DNA of 64,000 nucleotides from Dyadobacter sp. NIV53. GTDB taxonomy: Bacteria; Bacteroidota; Bacteroidia; Cytophagales; Spirosomataceae. Both the position numbers and the translations under genes were made by a program. The DNA lies in the NCBI RefSeq assembly GCF_019711195.1, contig NZ_CP081299.1:6048501-6112500 (forward strand). The letters are read 5' to 3'. The notes under the pieces were generated by a model. That model was not told the origin of the DNA, did no database searches, and saw nothing but the letters and a program-made list of their open reading frames with translations. Each line of letters opens with the position of its first letter. Position 1 is the stretch's first letter. Shown here one piece after another: positions 45,512-54,336 of this stretch.

Positions 45512-48500
45512 TTAAAAACCTAGATTAACACTGAAAATAACTGTTTTAGCTTTTGGATAACTGAGGTAATCAATACCATAAGAAGTAATCCCATTTACCG
45601 AACGGTCATTGTTTACTTCCGGATCGTACCCATTGTATTTTGTCCAAACGAACAGATTCTGGCCGGTTACTGAAATGCGTGCAGTTTGAATCCATTTTTG
45701 GATGCCTAATTTGGTCGTGTTCAGATTATAGCCAAGTACAAGGTTGTTTAATCTCAGAAAAGAGCCGTCTTTCAGGTATCTGGTTGATACAGGCGCTGAA
45801 TTGTTAACAGATTCAGCCGCGTCTGCCAGTGCTTCCGGTGTTACGTTAACTCCTTTTGATAATTTAAGTTTATAGAAATTGGAGTTGGCAGTATTGTCAT
45901 ATACTTTATTTCCTGCAACACCATTGAAATTTGCAGTCAGGTCAAAACCTTTGAAACTAACATTACCATTGAAATTGTACATTTTGGTAGGAAGTGCAGT
46001 TCCGGCAGCAACTCTATCTTTATCAGTAATGATTCCGTCACCGTCCACATCCCTGAAGGTACTGATTCCGTCTTCATCAAATCCGGTAAATTCTTTCAGG
46101 AAAAAAGTACCAATAGGCTCATTATTGATATATCCGTTAATCGTAGCAGACGTAAGCCCTGAACCTTGTGCAGCTCCTGACGGAATTACAGAATAAGGTG
46201 AGTTTTTTACAGTGTTTTTGATAAATGTAATATTTCCGCCAATCGAATATCTAAGCCCGTTATCAAGGGATTTTCTGAAATTTAAATCAAACTCAAGCCC
46301 TTTGTTAATGATTTGCATATCGGGAACGTTAGTCCAGAATGTACCGGCTGGCTGAACCGGATCGGCTGGGATTACTTCCAGAAGGATTTTTTCGGATGTT
46401 TTTGTGAAATAATCGATCTCTCCGCTCAATGCACCTTTAAATAAAGCAAAGTCTAACCCCAGATCTGTTTGTGATGATACTTCCCACTGGATATCCGGAT
46501 TGGCTAAACGGGTGTATGTCGTTCCGGCAGGGTAGGGCCCCGTTCCATTTAAGGGATAGCTTGTGGTTCCGGATACTACTGAAGTAAATCGCGCCTGGGT
46601 AATTTTAGATGGTATTTCCTGGTTACCTGTTCTTCCCCAACCTGCACGAAGTTTCAAATCCGAAAATGGGGATGATTTCATAAAGGCCTCTTCTGAAATT
46701 CTCCATCCTAATGAAAACGATGGGAACGAACCATATTTATTGTTTTCACCAAATTTTGATGAACCATCGACCCGTACTGTTGCGGTTACCAGATATTTAT
46801 CTTTAAAACCATAGTTGACACGGGAAAAGAAAGATTGCAGTTCATTGATCGTCGCAAAGCCACCCGGCTGATTTAATATCAGCGTCAGATCCTGTCCTAA
46901 TCCGGGATTATAAATCGGTTCGATTTCAGAGATCGGGAATTTATTGATACTGAAATTCCTGCTCTGGATAAAAATCCGCTGATACGAATGACCTGCCAAT
47001 GCAGAAAAACTATGATCTTTTTTATTTAAAGTATAGGTCAGATAGTTTTCAATTAAATGATTGGAATTTTTTAAGCCATAAGTGTCCAGCCTGCCAATGG
47101 AATACGGAACTTCATTCGGAAGGCTCTGGATATCCTGAGTTGCAGTTGAATGATCAATACCGAAATTCAGTTTATACACCAGTCCTTTTCCAAGATTTAC
47201 AGATGGCGAAATACTGGCCAATACTCTGTTTGTACTTAGCAGCTGTTTGTTTAAAGCCAGAGGGATCAACGGGTTGGTGCCATCCTGATACTGAAAAGGA
47301 TTGCCATCGGCGTCATACGGTGCATAAGTCGGGTTTGCAGTAATTGCTCCTCCTATCATTCCTAAAACATCCGGTTTCTGGTTTTTAGTATTGGTAGCAT
47401 TCAGGTTCACATCAAGCGTAACCCGGTCGTTCAGTAGTTTTTGTGAAATGTTGATACGCCCTGTGTAACGATCCTGCTGGCTGCCTTTTAATATTCCTTG
47501 TTGCCTTTGGATACCAAATGAACCATAATAAGTCATTTTATCGCTTCCTCCGCCAAGAGAAATATTGTGATTGTGCGTAGTTGCTTTTCTGGAAATTTCC
47601 TTTTGCCAGTCTGTATCGGCGCCACCATTAATTACAGTTGTTCCAAGTTTAGCAGCTTCTGAAACGAATTCAGGGCCGGATAAAACATCCAATGGCCGCG
47701 CCATAGTCGATAAACCCAGACTTCCCGAGTAGGTCACACTTGCCTGTCCTGATTTCCCTTTTTTTGTTGTGATCAGGATAACACCATTTGCACCTCTTGC
47801 CCCATAAATAGCAGTTGCAGAAGCATCTTTTAAAACATCCATAGATTCGATATCCTGCGGGTTTAAAAAGTTGAGCGGATTGGTGTCGCCGCCTGTGCTG
47901 CTATTGTCAAGTGCCATACCATCTACTACAAATAACGGTGTACTTCCGGTACGAACTCCACCCGGACCGCGAACAGTAATACTGGTTTTTCCGCCGGGTT
48001 CGCCGGTAGCTGAGGTTACATTCACACCCGAAACTTTGCCCTGCAATAATTGTTCAGGGGAATTAATAATACCGGAATTAAATTCGGCGCTTTTCAGAGA
48101 TTTTACCGAGCCGGTAATGTCCTTTTTTACAGTACTTCCATAACCGACAACCACAACTTCTCCGAGATTGGAAGCTGACTCTTTCAATTTTATTACTATT
48201 GAATTTTTGTTCGATTCAGTCAGAAGAAAATCATTCACCGACTGCTTGTCAAAACCAATGTAACTGAACTGGATATTGTAGATCGTACCTGTCTGTAACC
48301 TGGTAAACGTGAATGATCCTTTTTCATCCGTTGTTGTCCCTTGTTTATTATTGCCGTTCACATCGCTGATGAGAACCGTGACGCCAGGTAATCCTTCATC
48401 ACTTTCTTCGGTGGTAACCCTTCCTGTTAGGGTAGTTTCCTGAATCGTTTCCGGCTGGCTAATACCGGTATGGATTCGCGGGTATGTGGCGTTTGCGAGA

Positions 48501-48592
48501 GCTGCTACGCAAAGCCCGCATAAAGCAGTCAATTGCAGTATACTATTTCTCAGTAATCGCCTCTTGCTAAATAGAGTCGAAGTTTTTTTCAT
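45512..48592 (-). CDS. SusC/RagA-family TonB-dependent transporter (inositol-cluster-linked)
   Basis: 1026-aa outer-membrane channel. Signal peptide, carboxypeptidase-like domain (LTGRVTTEESDEGLPGVTVL), plug starting LGEVVVVGYGSTVKKDITGS, then LKDASATAIYGARGANGVIL and the beta-barrel ending with an FSVNLGF strand. First gene of the susCD unit. A LacI-type palindrome, TGCAAACGTTTGTA, lies 128-141 bp upstream, matching those in the inositol cluster. It is distinct in sequence from the first SusC (6055-9192). Confidence 0.93.
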   Translation of the reverse strand: MKKTSTLFSKRRLLRNSILQLTALCGLCVAALANATYPRIHTGISQPETIQETTLTGRVTTEESDEGLPGVTVLISDVNGNNKQGTTTDEKGSFTFTRLQTGTIYNIQFSYIGFDKQSVNDFLLTESNKNSIVIKLKESASNLGEVVVVGYGSTVKKDITGSVKSLKSAEFNSGIINSPEQLLQGKVSGVNVTSATGEPGGKTSITVRGPGGVRTGSTPLFVVDGMALDNSSTGGDTNPLNFLNPQDIESMDVLKDASATAIYGARGANGVILITTKKGKSGQASVTYSGSLGLSTMARPLDVLSGPEFVSEAAKLGTTVINGGADTDWQKEISRKATTHNHNISLGGGSDKMTYYGSFGIQRQQGILKGSQQDRYTGRINISQKLLNDRVTLDVNLNATNTKNQKPDVLGMIGGAITANPTYAPYDADGNPFQYQDGTNPLIPLALNKQLLSTNRVLASISPSVNLGKGLVYKLNFGIDHSTATQDIQSLPNEVPYSIGRLDTYGLKNSNHLIENYLTYTLNKKDHSFSALAGHSYQRIFIQSRNFSINKFPISEIEPIYNPGLGQDLTLILNQPGGFATINELQSFFSRVNYGFKDKYLVTATVRVDGSSKFGENNKYGSFPSFSLGWRISEEAFMKSSPFSDLKLRAGWGRTGNQEIPSKITQARFTSVVSGTTSYPLNGTGPYPAGTTYTRLANPDIQWEVSSQTDLGLDFALFKGALSGEIDYFTKTSEKILLEVIPADPVQPAGTFWTNVPDMQIINKGLEFDLNFRKSLDNGLRYSIGGNITFIKNTVKNSPYSVIPSGAAQGSGLTSATINGYINNEPIGTFFLKEFTGFDEDGISTFRDVDGDGIITDKDRVAAGTALPTKMYNFNGNVSFKGFDLTANFNGVAGNKVYDNTANSNFYKLKLSKGVNVTPEALADAAESVNNSAPVSTRYLKDGSFLRLNNLVLGYNLNTTKLGIQKWIQTARISVTGQNLFVWTKYNGYDPEVNNDRSVNGITSYGIDYLSYPKAKTVIFSVNLGF

Positions 48593-48719
48593 AGATTAGA
48601 TGGATTAGATGTAAATGGTAATATATAAAACAGATATTCCGGTATCCTTCTTATAGAATACCGGCACAATTTAGTAATTGTATTAATAAAATAAATAATA
48701 TAAGTTACCTAATAAATAG

Positions 48720-48733
48720 TGCAAACGTTTGTA
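48720..48733. promoter_or_regulatory. LacI-type operator upstream of the second susC
   Basis: TGCAAACGTTTGTA, core identical to the two sites of the inositol cluster, 128-141 bp upstream of the susC start on the minus strand. Confidence 0.65.
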
Positions 48734-48821
48734 ATTTTTTGAAGCCTTTCGTTTATGAGCATTGCAAAGTAATTCCGTCGGTGCCAGCTGACCTATGATT
48801 CTATTTTAACTTTATATTAAC

Positions 48822-48857
48822 AAAAAATGGCCATCCAATCAGGAAGGCCATTTTTTG
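48822..48857. terminator. Terminator between zeta-like kinase and susC region
   Basis: aaaaaatggcc / ggccatttttt with loop atccaatcaggaa, perfect 11-bp arms with A and T runs. It follows the kinase gene stop (minus strand) by 17 bp. Confidence 0.8.
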
Positions 48858-48873
48858 TTAACGGAACTTAGCA

Positions 48874-49434
48874 TTATAAATTTATATCAAAAAAAATTTG
48901 AAAATTATTTCTAACAATCCATTGAGGTAGTATTTCACTGTTTTTTGGATATTCTGAAATTAAATTATCAGTTACATCTATCAGGCGTATTGAATAAAAT
49001 AATTTACGGTTCTGATTAAAGAATGGTATTGTATTATCATACATTTCCTTAATAATATCAGGCTTTACTTCATGCCCACCATTTAAATGTCGAATTCTTG
49101 CTCTGTCGAAGCAAAGTTCCAGATTATCAGTAAAAAATAATATCAGATGTACCTGAATGGATTTTCCAATTGATAAAATAGATTTGAGATAATCATAGTG
49201 CGACGGAAAACCTAAATTCAGTTCAAGGGCAAAATCCTCTCCTGAAAATACATGATCTTTAATTTTCTGATTCGAGCTAAAAGAGGCCAAATCATGATAA
49301 TTGTTAAAACCTAGTTTTTTATATTGATAACCTGCTAAATCCTGATCAATAATTGGTATTCCTTTCGGTATCAGTTCTTTTGCATTTGTACTTTTTCCAA
49401 TTCCTGGCGGTCCTGCTACCAAGTATACGTTCAT
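48874..49434 (-). CDS. Zeta-toxin-like P-loop kinase
   Basis: 186 aa. The Walker A motif GPPGIGKST (residues 8-16) and the following IDQDLAGY, then a helix with FALELNLGFPSHYDY and a basic motif CFDRARIRHLNGGHEVKPD, recall the zeta-toxin/UDP-GlcNAc kinase and small P-loop kinase families (TxxxxR/H-GG and a lid with Arg residues). Zeta toxins phosphorylate UDP-N-acetylglucosamine and block wall synthesis; other members are ordinary kinases. The start codon overlaps the stop codon of the 68-aa upstream gene (ATGA), as in toxin-antitoxin pairs, which favours a toxin role. Confidence 0.7.
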   Translation of the reverse strand: MNVYLVAGPPGIGKSTNAKELIPKGIPIIDQDLAGYQYKKLGFNNYHDLASFSSNQKIKDHVFSGEDFALELNLGFPSHYDYLKSILSIGKSIQVHLILFFTDNLELCFDRARIRHLNGGHEVKPDIIKEMYDNTIPFFNQNRKLFYSIRLIDVTDNLISEYPKNSEILPQWIVRNNFQIFFDINL

Positions 49435-49637
49435 CGAATTATTTGAATGCTGCCGTTTTTATATTCAGCTACAGTATGACCGTCATATCGTTTGTAGACC
49501 AATGGTTGACCGATAGAAAACAGATAATCTCTGGCATTTTCAGCACACTTTATTTCCCAGACTTTTCGCTCCTTATCTGTCATACTACGTGGATCTTTTA
49601 CCATTTTGCCAACCTGGTATTTAATATCTTCGTTCAT
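49431..49637 (-). CDS. Small partner protein of the zeta-like kinase
   Basis: 68 aa (MNEDIKYQVGKMVKDPRSMT). Charged, helical N-terminal half and a C-terminal beta hairpin (PLVYKRYDGHTVAEYKNGSI). It has no membrane span. The 4-bp ATGA overlap with the following kinase gene implies translational coupling. By position and size it may be the antitoxin; no family was recognised, and epsilon-type antitoxins are different. Confidence 0.65.
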   Translation of the reverse strand: MNEDIKYQVGKMVKDPRSMTDKERKVWEIKCAENARDYLFSIGQPLVYKRYDGHTVAEYKNGSIQIIR

Positions 49638-49714
49638 GTTAGTATATTTTTATATCAAAAATAATGAAATCGTACCTGATATCATAAATCATTAATTGCA
49701 TTTATCCATAGCCT

Positions 49715-52258
49715 TTACACATCCTGCCGTAAAACTTCCAATGGCGGTCGGGACAAGATTCCCCGGCTGTTAATCAACCCAATGATAACGGTTAATGAAG
49801 ATACAAAAAGGAAAACTACGATAACTGGTAAAATCTCCGGCTTAAATTCGGCTTCAAAGCTGAATTTGGCTAGTGACCAGCTTCCTGCAACAGCGAGCAG
49901 AATTCCCGTAAATGAAGCCAATGCACCCAGAAAGAAATATTCCAAAGCGGTAATTGTAAAGATCTGTTTTCGGCTTGCACCCAAAGTCCTTAACAAAACA
50001 CTTTCCTGCAATCTCTGATATTTACTGATCAGAACGGATGAGATTAATACGATCAGTCCGGTTAGGATACTGAAACCAGCCATAAACCGAATAACAAAAC
50101 CGATCTTGTTAAATATGTCATCCAGTACTTTTAATACCAGTGCCAGATCAATAATAGAAATATTGGGAAATTGCCGGACAATCGCCTGCTGAAATTCCGC
50201 AGATACTTCGGGATTGGGAACATGGGTTAATATGACATGGAATTGAGGCGCTTCTTCTAAAACACCATTCGGGAAAATAACAAGGAAATTGGTTTGTACT
50301 TCACCCCAGTTTACTTCCCGCAAACTGGCAATTACGGTGGACATCATTGTTCCCTGTACATTGAAAACCATGGTATCACCAAGCGATAGTCTGCTTCGGT
50401 CTGCAAATCCCTGTTCAACAGAAATAGGGATCAAACCATCATCGGTTTTATAAATGCCTTTCCATTTCCCTTTTGTAATCTTTTCGGATGAAGTCAATGA
50501 ATCGCGGAACGTTACACGGTATTCACGACCGAATATTCTCTGCGATTGTTCAGCTGAGGTATCTTTTTGGAAATAAGCAGCGTTGTGGCCATTTACTTCT
50601 TCAAGTCTCATATTAACTACGGCGACACTTTGATTAACCGGTACATTCTGAGCCTTTGCAATGGCCAATACACCACTCTTCTGATTAGACTGAATATCAA
50701 ATAAAACAATGTTCGGCTGGTTACCACTGGTAGATAAATTAACGCGTTCCAGTAAAATTGCCTGCGTAAAGAACAAGGTACAAATCAATGCCGTACCTAG
50801 TCCAATGGAAACTATTAGTATAGCTGTCTGATTATTAGGTCTGTACAAATTGGCTAGCCCTTGTCTCCATAAGTAGCTCCATGAGGTTGGGAAATATTTT
50901 CGGACAAGCCACATTAATAACAAAGCCATTGCAAACAAAACCAGAAATGCACCAAGAATACTGCCTGTAAAAACCAATGCTTCAATCCAGGTTCGCATTT
51001 GCAGGTAAGAAAAACCAAAAATGAACAGAATTATTAAAGCATACAACATCCAGGTAACAGGGTCTTTATCCAATGTTGTTTCGTCCGCAGAAACACGTAA
51101 TACATTCAGCGGAGAAACCTTTCGGATTGACATCAAAGGGGGCAAAGCAAAAAGAATAGAAATTAAAACACCAATTGCCAGCCCTTGTCCGATTGCCAGC
51201 CAGGAAATATCTGTGGTTAACTCAAAAGGGAGGAAATCTTTAATGACTATGGGCAAAAATTGCTGAATGGTAGTTCCAAGTATTGCTCCCAAAACAGAAC
51301 CAATTATACCAATTCCGACAATTTGTATCAAATAAATCAAAAATGCCTGAGTTGCTTTTACACCGAGACAGCGAAGAATTGCAATCGAATTCAGTTTTTC
51401 TCTGATGTATATATGAATCGCACTTGCCACACCAATACAGCCCAATAGCAAAGCCACAAATCCTACCAATGCAAGAAATCTGGTCAGGTCGCGGAATGAC
51501 CTGCCGGTATCTTCTTTCTGGCTTTGTACCGTTTTATAGTCCAGATCGGCGGCTTCAAAACGTGGTTCCAGTGTTTTTACCAGCTTTTGAACGTCGGTTT
51601 TCGGCGCATATCTGATATAGTAACGGTAAGCAACGCGGCTTCCTTTTTGCATCAATCCGGTGGCATTCAGATATCGCATCGGAATATAAACCGACGGCGC
51701 GACTGTACTTGTCAGACCGGTTTGCCCCGGTGCTTTTTGTAAAATACCCGCAATAGCAAAAGTCACTTCCCCGATTTTGATGGAATCTCCCACTTTTGCC
51801 TGGTATTGCAACATCAGCGTTTGGTCTACCAATGCCTCTTTTTTGCTCCTGAAAGTTTTGCCTGCTGTTATTGGAATCGTTTCCAGATCGCCGTAGTAAG
51901 GAAAATTGCCTTCCAGTGCTTTTACCTGGGCCAGACGGTTTCCTCCATTTTTTGGAAAGAGTACCATGGATGCAAAACTTCTTTCTTCGGATCTTTCAAT
52001 ACCCAGGGAATCCACCAGGGTTTTTACTTTTCCATTTACCGCTTTATTGCCGGTCAGTGCAAGATCAGCACCAATTAATGTTGCAGCCTGGCTATCAATA
52101 TTCTGGCGGAGATTATCTCCCAATGAATAAATTGCTACCAAAGCAGCAATACCCAATATAATTGAAGAAACGAAAAGTAATAACCTTGAACGGTTTTTCC
52201 GGCTATCGCGCCAGGCCATTTGAAAAAGCCACGGAAAATTTAAACCTTTTGTATTCAT
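49715..52258 (-). CDS. FtsX/MacB-type ABC transporter permease, YbbP-like
   Basis: 847-aa inner-membrane protein with one N-terminal span, a large periplasmic MacB-like core domain (residues ~50-240), a three-span FtsX module (LVGFVALLLGCIGVASAIHIYI), further spans in the middle, a second periplasmic domain, and a C-terminal FtsX module (LRTLGASRKQIFTITALEYF). This double-module layout and its pairing with an ATPase and a divergent lysophospholipase/esterase gene match E. coli ybbA-ybbP with tesA. Role: exporter or lipoprotein/lipid transporter; the substrate is unknown. 27 bp downstream of the ATPase gene. Confidence 0.85.
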   Translation of the reverse strand: MNTKGLNFPWLFQMAWRDSRKNRSRLLLFVSSIILGIAALVAIYSLGDNLRQNIDSQAATLIGADLALTGNKAVNGKVKTLVDSLGIERSEERSFASMVLFPKNGGNRLAQVKALEGNFPYYGDLETIPITAGKTFRSKKEALVDQTLMLQYQAKVGDSIKIGEVTFAIAGILQKAPGQTGLTSTVAPSVYIPMRYLNATGLMQKGSRVAYRYYIRYAPKTDVQKLVKTLEPRFEAADLDYKTVQSQKEDTGRSFRDLTRFLALVGFVALLLGCIGVASAIHIYIREKLNSIAILRCLGVKATQAFLIYLIQIVGIGIIGSVLGAILGTTIQQFLPIVIKDFLPFELTTDISWLAIGQGLAIGVLISILFALPPLMSIRKVSPLNVLRVSADETTLDKDPVTWMLYALIILFIFGFSYLQMRTWIEALVFTGSILGAFLVLFAMALLLMWLVRKYFPTSWSYLWRQGLANLYRPNNQTAILIVSIGLGTALICTLFFTQAILLERVNLSTSGNQPNIVLFDIQSNQKSGVLAIAKAQNVPVNQSVAVVNMRLEEVNGHNAAYFQKDTSAEQSQRIFGREYRVTFRDSLTSSEKITKGKWKGIYKTDDGLIPISVEQGFADRSRLSLGDTMVFNVQGTMMSTVIASLREVNWGEVQTNFLVIFPNGVLEEAPQFHVILTHVPNPEVSAEFQQAIVRQFPNISIIDLALVLKVLDDIFNKIGFVIRFMAGFSILTGLIVLISSVLISKYQRLQESVLLRTLGASRKQIFTITALEYFFLGALASFTGILLAVAGSWSLAKFSFEAEFKPEILPVIVVFLFVSSLTVIIGLINSRGILSRPPLEVLRQDV

Positions 52259-52285
52259 TATTGAAAATAATAACTGAGCAAAATT

Positions 52286-52972
52286 TTACTGAGATGGCGT
52301 ATCTGAAATGATTTTTCCTCCCTTGATCCTGATAATCCTTTGGGTTTTTGCTGCAAGATCCAGATCGTGGGTTACCAGTACGAGCGTTGTACCTGCTTCT
52401 TTATTAAGGTCAAAAATTAGTTTTACCACTTTTTCGCTTGTTTCCGCATCCAGGTTTCCGGTTGGTTCATCAGCAAAGAGAATTTGAGGTTTGTTTGAAA
52501 AAGCACGCGCAAGAGAGACACGCTGCTGTTCGCCGCCGCTAAGCTGGGTAGGATAGTGGTGGCTGCGTTCTGCAAGCCCGACTTTATCCAGCAGATCCAA
52601 TGCCCTTGGTTTGATGTTTTTTTCTCCTCTCAGTTCCAGCGGAACCATTACATTTTCCAATGCCGTAAGTGTGGGCATCAGTTGAAAGTTCTGAAATATA
52701 AATCCGATGTATTGGTTTCTGACGGCTGCAAGCTGATCTTCGCTCAAACCATTTAATTTGGTGCCGTGCAATTCAACAAGACCAGAGCTCGACCGGTCCA
52801 AACCCGCACATAATCCTAATAATGTTGTTTTGCCACTTCCTGATGGCCCGACTATTGATAGCGTTGAACCTGCTTTTACAGCAAAATTTATATTGTCTAA
52901 AACGGTTAAGGAGCGGTTTCCACTTTGATATATTTTACCTACCTGTTGCAGATCGAGAATGTTATCCATCAA
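52286..52972 (-). CDS. ABC transporter ATP-binding protein, YbbA/LolD-like
   Basis: 228 aa. Walker A GPSGSGKTTLLG, Q-loop FIFQNFQLMPTL, signature LSGGEQQRVSLARAF and Walker B ILFADEPTGNLD are all present; the D-loop and H-loop (LVTHDLDLA) follow. It belongs to the LolD/MacB/YbbA clade that powers FtsX-type permeases. First gene of the two-gene transport operon, divergent from the tesA-like gene. Confidence 0.92.
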   Translation of the reverse strand: MMDNILDLQQVGKIYQSGNRSLTVLDNINFAVKAGSTLSIVGPSGSGKTTLLGLCAGLDRSSSGLVELHGTKLNGLSEDQLAAVRNQYIGFIFQNFQLMPTLTALENVMVPLELRGEKNIKPRALDLLDKVGLAERSHHYPTQLSGGEQQRVSLARAFSNKPQILFADEPTGNLDAETSEKVVKLIFDLNKEAGTTLVLVTHDLDLAAKTQRIIRIKGGKIISDTPSQ

Positions 52973-53096
52973 TAGTCTGAAATTTATGTTCTGTTATGCT
53001 TGCAAATTGCCTCCCGTTCGAGCAGGAACCTAAGCCTTGGCAACTGCTTTTAATTTAATTTGGTTCTTTTCAACCGGGTGTTCTATATAATTATAG

Positions 53097-53113
53097 TTTA
53101 AACGGCGTTTAAA
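53097..53113. promoter_or_regulatory. 17-bp palindrome in the ybbA-tesA divergent promoter region
   Basis: TTTAAACGGCGTTTAAA: perfect arms TTTAAACG / CGTTTAAA around a central G. It is about 115 bp upstream of tesA and 125 bp upstream of the ATPase gene, where one regulator could act on both. Confidence 0.4.
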
Positions 53114-53226
53114 AGGAAATGAATGGTTGAAGTCTTAGAAATCTCCTTTGAAATGTTACTTTTAAGATTCATCACAATCAGATTTTAACAAATTATTATA
53201 CCAGGTTTCATTTTTAATCAACACAT

Positions 53227-53914
53227 ATGAATTATATACGCTCAATAGCAACATGCTTTATTCTCGCAGCACTGTTCTTTTCCTGTAATTCTGACAAAAA
53301 TAAGGGCGCAGACAATACAAAAGACCCGGCACAAACTGCAACAAAAGTACCTGCTGCAAAAACCAGGACTATCGTTTTCTTTGGAAACAGCCTCACTGCC
53401 GGTTATGGCCTGGATGACCCATCTCAGGGTTTTGCCGGTTTGATACAAAAAAAGATTGACTCATTGGGAATTGCTTACAAAGTGATTAATGCCGGTGTAA
53501 GCGGTGAAACTACATCCGGTGGAAATAGCAGAATAGACTGGCTTTTAAAACAACACCTGGATGTGTTTGTACTGGAATTGGGAGGTAATGACGGGTTGCG
53601 TGGAATTCCGGTTTCAGAAACGAAGAAGAATTTGCAGGAGATTCTTGATAAAGTAAAAGCGAAATATCCTGATGCCAAACTGGTACTTGCTGGTATGCAG
53701 ATACCACCCAACATGGGCAAACAATATGCAAATGATTTCAAAGCAGTTTACAAAGAGCTTGCTGATAAAAATAATATCACTCTTATTCCTTTTCTTCTGC
53801 AAGGGAGTAGGCGGGGAATCGAAACTTAACCAGGCAGACGGAATTCATCCGACAGCAGAGGGCCATAAGATTCTGGCAGAAAATGTATGGGTAATGATAA
53901 AAGATCTTTTATAA
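53227..53914 (+). CDS. tesA: TesA-like SGNH/GDSL esterase lipoprotein, frameshifted
   Basis: Arylesterase/lysophospholipase-like enzyme, tethered by a lipobox (ALFFSC, Cys20). SGNH blocks: FFGNSLTAGYG with Ser55, Gly in NAGVSGET, GGND with Asn121, and the Asp-His block DGIHPTAEGH. The last block, with the catalytic Asp/His, is in a different frame: the open frame from 53227 stops at 53829 after NNITLIPFLLQGSRRGIET. At 53803-53805 there are three G; two G would give LQGVGGESKLNQADGIHPT and a 228-aa product ending at 53914. As written the product would lack its catalytic His, so a base error is suspected. Divergent from ybbA, as in E. coli. Confidence 0.88.
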
Positions 53915-54039
53915 ATGAGCCTTTTACCTGAAATACCGTATGCCGCATGACAGACCGGTGCATGAATTTATTATTCCAAAATGCCAGCGGCATGACCAAT
54001 CTTGTAGCCATGGATTCATTCCATGGTTTAAAATAGTTT

Positions 54040-54327
54040 TCAAATAGTTGGTTTAATCATTTGCCAGAGTTCAAGTTTAGCTTTTAAAATTTCTTCCGGC
54101 GACACGTAATTGTCAAATGAATCTGTTTTTAAACCACCCTGGAATTTTGGGTTCATAATCCTGAGAATATAGTCCCGGTCGCTGAATGGATCCAGCCAGC
54201 GGTCGGAACCCGGTTCCTGAACAAAAATAAGATATCCCCAGTTTGATTTATTTTCGTGTACGTAAAGCCATACGGACACCTTGATACGTGTTCCATCTTT
54301 ACGTGTGAATATTTTTTCGTGCGTCAT
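54040..54327 (-). CDS. Small protein of unknown function downstream of the YflT-like gene
   Basis: 95 aa (MTHEKIFTRKDGTRIKVSVW), mixed alpha/beta with aromatic-rich strands, ending in an amphipathic helix (EEILKAKLELWQMIK). No signal peptide and no family recognised. It begins 9 bp after the YflT-like gene's stop, so the two genes are co-transcribed. Confidence 0.65.
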   Translation of the reverse strand: MTHEKIFTRKDGTRIKVSVWLYVHENKSNWGYLIFVQEPGSDRWLDPFSDRDYILRIMNPKFQGGLKTDSFDNYVSPEEILKAKLELWQMIKPTI

Positions 54328-54336
54328 TTTTCAGAA

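Noticed and set aside
48634..48664. Hairpin ccggtat/ataccgg in the susC leader
   Set aside because: Only 7 bp in AT-rich sequence and no T-tract; too weak to call a regulatory element.
53000..53050. tRNA- or riboswitch-like GC-rich block in the ybbA-tesA gap
   Set aside because: cccgttcgagcaggaacc resembles a T-arm, and ttgcc/ggcaa could pair, but no acceptor, D-arm or anticodon stem can be built and no known riboswitch consensus fits.
53936..54030. Possible terminator for the 95-aa gene (ccatgg...ccatgg)
   Set aside because: The stem has no T-tract on either strand.
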